A DNA stretch of 64,000 nucleotides from Roseomonas populi (GTDB lineage Bacteria; Pseudomonadota; Alphaproteobacteria; Acetobacterales; Acetobacteraceae): contig NZ_JANJOU010000002.1 in NCBI RefSeq assembly GCF_024594815.1, positions 124,001-188,000 of the forward strand, given 5' to 3'. Positions 58,505-64,000 of the stretch are shown here, in pieces. The notes beneath the pieces were generated by a model. The model had not been told where the DNA came from. It did not search any database and saw nothing but the letters and a program-made list of their open reading frames with translations. Position numbers and translations under genes: made by a program. Positions within the stretch are counted from its first letter, which is position 1. Each line of letters opens with the position of its first letter.

Positions 58505-59857
58505 CTACTCGGCAGCGACGGCGTGTTGGGTGCCGTCGCGGCCCATGATGATGTCCCAGTCGCTGTCGTTCAGGTAGCGGCTCCAGGCCCGGTAGTAGCC
58601 GCGCGCCATCTCCTCGGTCATCTGCGTGCTGACATTGCCCGGCACGAGGTCGTTCATCTTCGAGGTGTTCATGGACTGCTGGTAGTTGAACGGGTACCGC
58701 CGCGCGATCGTGCCCATGCTGGCCCGCGTCGCGTAGAGCCAGTTCTCCATGTCGTCCTGTTCTGTCATGCCGGCCGGGCCGGAGTAGCGCATGTAGTAGT
58801 GGCGCAGGTACTCCTTCACCTGGGCGGGCGCGTCGGCATCCACCAGGAAGAAGCGCCAGGCCTCCGTCTCGGTGGGGCTGTGCGGGTGCCAGGCGCAGAG
58901 CCCGCGCGGCTGGCGGCCGTGGTAGGAGGTGTTGGGGAAGATCGTGCCGGTGAAGGGAAGTAGGCGGGCCTGCTCGCCCAGGCGGCGCTTCCGCTCCTCG
59001 AAGCAGTGGCGGAAATACTCCTCGATCTCCGGATCGCTGAGGAAGGAGTTCACGTACTCGTTCTGCTCGGGGGCGATGGCGCTATGCACGCCGTGGCCCT
59101 GGAAGAAGCTGACCCAGATGTGCTTGGCCTTCGCCAGCTCGTCGTCGCGGCGCCCCTTCACGCCGGCGGCCGCGCTCGGGCCGATGCCGATCAGGTCCAC
59201 CGAACGGTGGCTGGGATTGTGGTAGGTGTCGCCAAGGAAGTTCTCCGCCGCGAGCTTCCAGTTCGCGGGGATGATCCACTTGTGGACGCCGATCACCTCG
59301 GAGCCGCCCTCGCGGCCGTCGCGGCAATCCAGCGCCTGGTCGAGGTGCTGCTTGGCATCGCCGAGATAGTCGAAGAAGTCGGGCGCCTTCGCGTCCCAGG
59401 AGGCCCAGACGGTGCCCTTGTACTTGACCAGCCGCGGCACCTCGATCAGCGAGTGCTCGGAGCGGTCCAGCACGCCGTCATAGAGCGACTTGTAGAGCGG
59501 GACGCCCTGCAGCTTGCCATCGGTGGCATAGGTCCAGCTGTGATAGGGACAGGTGAACAGGGAGGTGTTGCCCTGCTCGTACCGGCACACCTTCATGCCG
59601 CGATGCCGGCAGGAGTTCAGGAAGACGTGGACCTCGCCCTTCTTGTCGCGGCAGAGGATCACAGATTCCTCGCCCATCCGCGAGGTGAAGAAGTCGCCTG
59701 GGTTCGGGATCTGGCTCTCGTGCCCGACGAAGAGCCAGGCGCGCGCGAAGAGCTTCTCCAACTCGAGCTGATAGACCCTCGGGTCCACGAAGATGTCGCG
59801 GCTGATGAAGCCGCGCTGGGTGTCGACCCACTGGTTGGAGGCGGCGGCTTCACTCAT
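58505..59857 (-). CDS. Rieske aromatic-ring-hydroxylating dioxygenase alpha subunit
   Basis: 450 residues from the ATG at 59857, with GGGAGAGACAGGG upstream. Rieske centre Cys83-x-His85 and Cys103-x2-His106 (NSCRHRGMKVC, FTCPYHSW). The mononuclear iron site is Asn206, Asp210, His213, His217 (AENFLGDTYHNPSH), with the third ligand expected in EQDDMENW. This is the oxygenase that adds O2 to an aromatic ring or acid. Length and motifs match the naphthalene/biphenyl/benzoate-type large family, but the substrate cannot be deduced. First gene of its operon; electron-transfer partners are 4 kb away at 51.7-53.3 kb. Confidence 0.95.
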   Translation of the reverse strand: MSEAAASNQWVDTQRGFISRDIFVDPRVYQLELEKLFARAWLFVGHESQIPNPGDFFTSRMGEESVILCRDKKGEVHVFLNSCRHRGMKVCRYEQGNTSLFTCPYHSWTYATDGKLQGVPLYKSLYDGVLDRSEHSLIEVPRLVKYKGTVWASWDAKAPDFFDYLGDAKQHLDQALDCRDGREGGSEVIGVHKWIIPANWKLAAENFLGDTYHNPSHRSVDLIGIGPSAAAGVKGRRDDELAKAKHIWVSFFQGHGVHSAIAPEQNEYVNSFLSDPEIEEYFRHCFEERKRRLGEQARLLPFTGTIFPNTSYHGRQPRGLCAWHPHSPTETEAWRFFLVDADAPAQVKEYLRHYYMRYSGPAGMTEQDDMENWLYATRASMGTIARRYPFNYQQSMNTSKMNDLVPGNVSTQMTEEMARGYYRAWSRYLNDSDWDIIMGRDGTQHAVAAE

Positions 59858-60070
59858 CCCTGTCTCTCCCTTTCCCCTGCTGGCGTCTGCCGGATCCGTG
59901 CTCTCCCCTGGGCCGGAGCTGGGAGGGGAGGGCGCAACTGCGCGAGGAGTGGCCAGCCTTGCTGTAGCCCTTGGTCGTGTCCGACAGATGGACATCATTC
60001 TCGTAAAATGTGGATTAAGGCACCTGATCCGGGGCTGTCAAGGACCTTGCTCCCGGCGGAACGGCGGGTG

Positions 60071-60484
60071 TCAGCGCTCCGTCACGAGAAATCTGTCGTG
60101 GAACTCGCCCCGGGACACCTTCACGGGAATGCCCTCCCGCACGTTCACCGCGTCAGGGCCGAGCATCTCCGAGCCCGACCTGCAATCGGGTGCGGCCAGG
60201 CCGTCGAGCTGGTCGGCGAACTCGCGAGCCTGGTCCGGGGAGAGGAGCCACTCCAGCGGCGAGTCCTCCGCGGGTCGGCGCATTCCCACCTGCTTCATCG
60301 CGGGACGAATGACGATCCGGGTGCCGGCATCGGATTGTGCGAAGTCGAACTCGTCGAAGGATTTCTCGCCGGGCTCCGCGGCGAAGAACCGGAGCGCGGC
60401 GCCGAGGCGACGCAGGTCCTCGGCATCCCCGAGCATCAGGACTATCGGGTTGAAGTCGCTGGGCAGATAGCTGTAGCGCAGCAT
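60071..60484 (-). CDS. Hypothetical protein
   Basis: 137 residues, GAGGATCCC before the ATG. No family recognised. It starts MLRYSYLPSDFNPIVLMLGDAEDLRRLGAALRFF and contains RPAEDSPLEWLLSPDQAREFADQLDGLA, a mostly acidic alpha/beta composition of a soluble cytosolic protein. It is 213 bp upstream of the Rieske alpha gene on the same strand and may be expressed under the same control, though its own promoter is possible. Coding character (codon usage, clear start) is good. Confidence 0.6.
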   Translation of the reverse strand: MLRYSYLPSDFNPIVLMLGDAEDLRRLGAALRFFAAEPGEKSFDEFDFAQSDAGTRIVIRPAMKQVGMRRPAEDSPLEWLLSPDQAREFADQLDGLAAPDCRSGSEMLGPDAVNVREGIPVKVSRGEFHDRFLVTER

Positions 60485-60722
60485 GGGATCCTCGCTTGCT
60501 GGGTTGTCAGTGCCAGGGGCGGAGTAACTCGTGCTCCTCTGGCGGTGACCTTCGATCGGCGGCAGGAACGTGCGTCGCCCCGGCGTTCAGCCGGGCGCGA
60601 GCGTATCCCGCTTCCGGCCCTGTGGGCTCGTCAGGACCTCGTGCGAGCGGGGGCGGGCAGGGCGTGCCTGCCCCTCCGCGCCGGCCAGGCTCTCGGCGAA
60701 TCACGCCTGCACTCGGGAAGCG

Positions 60723-61700
60723 CTAGCGGTCCATCTGGATATTGGCCGCCTTGGCAACGCCCCGCCAAAGGTCGATCTCGCGGGCGATGGTGGCGCGGAA
60801 GGCTTCCGGCGTGGTTCCCGCGGGATCGAGAACGAGCTTCGACAGCCGCTCCTTCACGTCCGCCGTCTGGAGGACCTCTGCCGTCGCGGTGTTCAGGCGT
60901 CGCACCACCTCGGGCGGCGTGCGCGCCGGGGCGAACAGGCCTGCCCACAGGACAGCCTCCACGTCCGGGAGGCCAAGCTCCTTCATCGTCGGGACATCGG
61001 GCAGGGCGGCGATCCTGTCCGCCGAGGTGACCGCCAGGGCGCGGACCTGCCCGCCCGAGAGGCCCGCCACGGCGGGAGCGGTGTCGATCATCGTCATCGT
61101 GACCTCGTCACGGATGAGGGCGGTGACGCAGTCGGAGGATCCCCGGTAGGTGATGTGCTGGAACCGGGTGCCGGCCCGCTGGTTGAACAGCTCGGTCGCG
61201 AGCTGGAAGCTGGTCGCGGGCGTGCCGTAATTCGCGCGGCTGGGGTTGGACTTTGCGAAGGCGATAAGGTCGGCCAGGCTGCGAAAGGGCGAGTTCGCGG
61301 AGACGAGCAGGACGAGCGGGAAGGTCACCAGGTTCGTGACGGGGATGAAGTCGGACAGGGAGTCGTAGCTGAGCCGCTCGGACGTCGCCGGGTTGAACAC
61401 GATCGGGCCGCTCGCGCCGATCAGCAGCGTGTAGCCATCAGGCCGGGCGCGCGCGACGGCCTCGGTTCCAACGATCGCCTGGGCGCCGGGCCGGTTCTCC
61501 ACCACGAAGGGCTGGCCCAGTGCCTCGCTGAGCTTCTGGGACAGGATGCGGCCGACCAGATCGTTTGTGCCGCCGGGCGTATAGGGAACGATGACCCGCA
61601 CCGGGCGGTCCGGATACTCGGAACTCTGGGCTTGTCCCAGCGCCGGCGCCAGGGTCGCCCCAGCCAAGCAGCCCAGCAATTCCCGACGACCTAGCTTCAT
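60723..61700 (-). CDS. TTT receptor (Bug family)
   Basis: 325 residues, GGGAGAG before the ATG. Tat-like signal GRRELLGCLAGATLAPALG, cleavage near QAQSS. Landmarks: PDRPVRVIVPYTPGGTNDLVGR, VVENRPGAQAIVG, RPDGYTLLIGA. The second loop reads ITYRGSSDCVTALIRDEV: the Pro and the second Gly of PYRGG are lost and a Cys is present, so the ligand site may differ. A perfect GTTGAC-N3-GTCAAC site lies 86 bp upstream. Confidence 0.9.
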   Translation of the reverse strand: MKLGRRELLGCLAGATLAPALGQAQSSEYPDRPVRVIVPYTPGGTNDLVGRILSQKLSEALGQPFVVENRPGAQAIVGTEAVARARPDGYTLLIGASGPIVFNPATSERLSYDSLSDFIPVTNLVTFPLVLLVSANSPFRSLADLIAFAKSNPSRANYGTPATSFQLATELFNQRAGTRFQHITYRGSSDCVTALIRDEVTMTMIDTAPAVAGLSGGQVRALAVTSADRIAALPDVPTMKELGLPDVEAVLWAGLFAPARTPPEVVRRLNTATAEVLQTADVKERLSKLVLDPAGTTPEAFRATIAREIDLWRGVAKAANIQMDR

Positions 61701-61786
61701 GCCGATCTCTCCCTTGCGCGATCGGCATCCCTGTTCGGGCTTGATCCACCGCCGACCGTTTCACGGGGCGGACGCTAGGTTCGTAT

Positions 61787-61801
61787 GTTGACGTGGTCAA
61801 C
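61787..61801. promoter_or_regulatory. Perfect palindrome GTTGAC-GTG-GTCAAC
   Basis: Six-bp perfect arms with a 3-bp spacer, between the receptor (start 61700) and the enolase-like gene at 61978. Identical arms to the site at 45353-45367, 16 kb away, also upstream of a receptor. Confidence 0.65.
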
Positions 61802-61977
61802 TGAAATGCAGCCCGGTGACGTCTCGAATGAAGGGGTTCGCGTCTCGAAGTGGGGGAGTTTGCCGGCTTGACGGACCTCCGCTGCGGGGCGAGACACCAG
61901 GATAATGAGAATGCAGGCGCCAATACGGACAGTGGGTAGCCTGTCAGAGTGCGGTCCAGCCGCTGGGGAGATGGACG

Positions 61978-62616
61978 ATGCGGGCCATGATCTGGAACCT
62001 GCCGGGCGGTATCCGCGCACTTCGCCTCTCGGACGGATCGAACGAGGGCTGGGCTGTCGGAGCCGTTCCCGCTGACGAGCCGCTCAGCGGAACCATCGAC
62101 CTCTCCGCCCCATCCCTGTCCATGGCGCTGGACCCGATGGTTCCGGCCACTCCGGGCGCTGGTCTCCTCTCCACGGCGGCGCTTGATCTCGCCGCGCGGG
62201 AGAGGGGGATCACGGCCGCCGCCCTGCTCGGCGCCGCCCCGCCGGCCGCGGTGGAGGGTATCGCGGCAGGGGCGCGTGCCGCACCGTGGGGGGCGCGAGC
62301 GTTGCGGGAGGTGCTGCTGAACCCCGAGACCCTCATCCTATCCGCGGACCCCGGGGCGCTCGGCCCGAGTGGTCTCCGCCGCCTTGCCGGCGCCGCGCGA
62401 ATCTTCAACGTCGAGGTGGCACTGCGCCCCGCAACGAGGGCTCCGTTCGCGGCGGCGATGCTGCTGCACCTGCGCACCATGCACCCCTGGCTGGGCCGGA
62501 CGGCCCCGGACGGGGAGGGGACCTTCACCGCGCCGCCGGGGCCCGGCTTCGGACCCCCGCCGGATCCCCGGGCGATGGATGACCTTGCGCTGCACTGCCA
62601 GGAACTCGGCGCGTGA
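61978..62616 (+). CDS. Shortened enolase-superfamily-like protein without catalytic core
   Basis: 212 residues. The first 100 positions read like an enolase-superfamily capping domain (ALRLSDGSNEGWAVGAVP, then STAALDLAARERGITAAALLGAAPP, compare AALDLALWDLxGKxLGxPVxxLLGG). The remainder reads like a barrel end (ILSADPGALGPSGLRRLAGAARIFNVEVALRPATRAPFAAAMLLHL, then PDGEG and PPGPGFG). The segment carrying KxK and the three metal ligands is missing. It overlaps the full-length enzyme downstream by GTGA, so the two are coexpressed and may form a complex. The family link is from visual pattern only. Confidence 0.6.
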   Translation: MRAMIWNLPGGIRALRLSDGSNEGWAVGAVPADEPLSGTIDLSAPSLSMALDPMVPATPGAGLLSTAALDLAARERGITAAALLGAAPPAAVEGIAAGARAAPWGARALREVLLNPETLILSADPGALGPSGLRRLAGAARIFNVEVALRPATRAPFAAAMLLHLRTMHPWLGRTAPDGEGTFTAPPGPGFGPPPDPRAMDDLALHCQELGA

Positions 62617-63788
62617 GCGGGGCCGCGACGGTCCGCTCGGTCCGGCTGCGCCGCGTACGGCTCCAGCTCGGGATGGTCTACGTCTCCTCCATGTACGTCA
62701 TGGCGACGACGGAGCGGACGGTGATCGAGGTCACCCTGGCGGACGGCACCGTGGGGCTAGGCGAGACGCTCGGCTATCCCGACTGCTACGCCGCCACAGC
62801 TCGCCTCGCTCCCTCCCTTATCGGGCGGGACGCGATGGACCGCGCGGGCTTCCGCCGCAGCTTCTCCCGTTCCGTTTTCGACAATCGGCAGGGACGGATT
62901 GGCTGGTCGGCCTTCGCGGGGCTGGAACTGGCGCTCTGGGACGCAGCCGGGAAGCGGCTTGGCCTGCCGCTGCGGGCCCTGATGGGCGCGCCGGGGCCGG
63001 TGCCGCACGTGCCGCTCTGCTGCCCGCTGCCCGCCGTCGCGCTCTCCCGGCCCGCCAGCCGCGCCGAGATCGCCGCGGAGTACCGCGACCTGTCCCGCAC
63101 GGCCGCGCTGGGGGAACTGGCGGCGGAACTCGCCGCGCGGCACGGCTTCGGCGCCTTCAAGTACAAGTCGGCGGCGGCGAGCGCGGACTGGGACGTGGCA
63201 GCCATGGGCGCGCTCCGCGGTGCGCTGGGGCCGGATGCTGCCATCCGCATCGACCCCAATGCCGGCTGGCCCACCGCCGCCGCCGTCCGGCTTGCGGAGC
63301 GGCTGCGCCCGCACGCGCCCGAGTGGCTGGAGGATCCCTGCGACGACCGGGAGGGTCTGGCGCGCCTGCGCGGCGCCACCGGCATGACGGTCGCCACCAA
63401 CATGGCGGTGATCCAGCCGGACCACATCCCCGCCGCCCTTCGCCTGCCCGGAGCCGATGTCTGGCTCGGCGATGTCTTCATGTGGGGCGGCATCGAGGGC
63501 TGGCGCGACATGGCCGCGACCGCCGCGCTGTTCGGCGTGGAGGTGGCCCTGCACTCGTTGTTCGAGACCGGGATCGCCACCGCCGCGAACCTGCACCTGG
63601 CGGCCGCCCACCCCGCGGTGAGGCGCGCGACCGACTGCGGCGCCGCCTGGCTCTCCTCCGATGTGGTGACGGGGCTTGGCCCCATAAGGAACGGTGCGAT
63701 GGCGGTGCCGGATGGCCCTGGCCTCGGCGTCTCGCTCGACGAGGCCGCGATGGCCGCCGCGACCACCGAAGAGCGGATGATTACCTGA
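62613..63788 (+). CDS. Enolase-superfamily dehydratase, glucarate dehydratase-like
   Basis: 391 residues from the GTG at 62613. Ligands as in the glucarate dehydratase subgroup: K183-x-K185 (FKYKS), Asp214 (IDPNAGW), Glu240 (WLEDP), Asn263 (ATNMAV), Asp287 (LGDVFMWGG) and His314 (LHSLFETG). The Asn as third metal ligand separates it from the mandelate-racemase-type enzymes at 9.7-14.1 kb. Expected to dehydrate an acid sugar in the cytosol. It is translationally coupled to the mini-enolase upstream and follows the receptor region with the perfect palindrome. Confidence 0.86.
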   Translation: MSGAATVRSVRLRRVRLQLGMVYVSSMYVMATTERTVIEVTLADGTVGLGETLGYPDCYAATARLAPSLIGRDAMDRAGFRRSFSRSVFDNRQGRIGWSAFAGLELALWDAAGKRLGLPLRALMGAPGPVPHVPLCCPLPAVALSRPASRAEIAAEYRDLSRTAALGELAAELAARHGFGAFKYKSAAASADWDVAAMGALRGALGPDAAIRIDPNAGWPTAAAVRLAERLRPHAPEWLEDPCDDREGLARLRGATGMTVATNMAVIQPDHIPAALRLPGADVWLGDVFMWGGIEGWRDMAATAALFGVEVALHSLFETGIATAANLHLAAAHPAVRRATDCGAAWLSSDVVTGLGPIRNGAMAVPDGPGLGVSLDEAAMAAATTEERMIT

Positions 63789-63801
63789 GCGACCGCGCTT
63801 A

Positions 63802-63816
63802 GTTGACACTATCCAC
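63802..63816. promoter_or_regulatory. Weak match to the 15-bp palindrome
   Basis: GTTGAC-ACT-ATCCAC matches the recurring site at the left arm and at 4 of 6 pairs overall. It lies 79 bp before the start of the last gene. Confidence 0.2.
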
Positions 63817-63894
63817 GGATTGGCTCAGCCTTCCTGAAAACGACGTCCGCCAGACGGACAGAAGATTCCACGAAAGTGGAGGGGGAACGCGCTG

Positions 63895-64000
63895 ATGGAT
63901 CGCGAGCACGCTTCGCACCCCGGTCCGGCCTCGGCCGGGGATGCCGTCGCACCCATCCGCCCCATGGCCGCAGAGGTGTTCCTGGCCGCGCTGGCCGAGC
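63895..64000 (+). CDS. Unidentified gene, cut by the window end
   Basis: An ATG at 63895 with GGAGGGGG upstream opens a frame that remains open to the window end (35 codons, with PIRPMAAEVFLAALAE). Too short to identify. Composition and Shine-Dalgarno indicate a real start. Confidence 0.55.
   Translation, partial: MDREHASHPGPASAGDAVAPIRPMAAEVFLAALAE

Overview
The window is GC-rich, densely coded bacterial chromosome with many GTG and TTG starts and 4-nt stop/start overlaps. The gene content (a large set of Bug/TctC-type solute receptors, sugar-acid and aromatic catabolism, proteobacterial regulators) fits an alphaproteobacterium, most likely Acetobacteraceae of the Roseomonas type. That placement is inferred from gene repertoire and composition. 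No rRNA, tRNA, CRISPR array or phage module was seen. Mobile DNA is limited to an IS5-type transposase remnant and a possible small acquired island near 42-44 kb.

Layout. 0-4.2 kb: a hybrid histidine kinase cut by the window edge, the ribosome-associated GTPase HflX and an EthD-like protein. 4.2-8.9 kb: a small catabolic set (SDR, GntR regulator, glutathione transferase, crotonase, receptor, NIPSNAP protein). 8.9-15.2 kb: a GntR-controlled operon with three mandelate-racemase-type enolase-superfamily enzymes, a D-2-hydroxyacid dehydrogenase and a receptor, probably for sugar acids. 15.4-18.8 kb: an MFS transporter, the chromate transporter ChrA and a methyltransferase. 18.9-26.3 kb: receptor, two flavin hydroxylases, IclR and LysR regulators and an MFS permease. 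26.4-30.9 kb: a MarR regulator and a four-gene acyl-CoA operon (split succinyl-CoA-synthetase-like ligase, HMG-CoA-lyase-like enzyme, crotonase). 31.1-41.8 kb: a minus-strand operon (RraA-type aldolase, dehydrogenase, YdiJ-like D-2-hydroxyglutarate dehydrogenase, two receptors, amidohydrolase) divergent from a receptor/SMP-30 lactonase/IclR set. 42-44 kb: IS remnant, outer-membrane-like protein and GNAT gene between short repeats. 44.2-51.6 kb: divergent receptors and a tightly overlapped acyl-CoA operon. 51.7-60.5 kb: a three-component Rieske dioxygenase system in two blocks. 60.7-64 kb: a receptor, a shortened enolase-like protein translationally coupled to a glucarate-dehydratase-like enzyme, and a cut gene.

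The genes form repeated catabolic modules: a periplasmic receptor for a carboxylate, a local regulator, and enzymes that hydroxylate, dehydrate, activate with CoA or cleave the acid. Eleven TTT (tripartite tricarboxylate transporter) receptors are present but no TctA or TctB membrane subunit, so the receptors must share a transporter encoded elsewhere or have another role. A recurring near-palindrome, GTTGAY-N3-RTCAAC, lies upstream of several receptor genes and of the CoA-ligase operon. It is the best candidate here for an undescribed shared regulon. Other points for follow-up are the barrel-less mini-enolase, an HMG-CoA-lyase homologue with His in place of the loop cysteine, and several crotonases lacking one or both catalytic glutamates.
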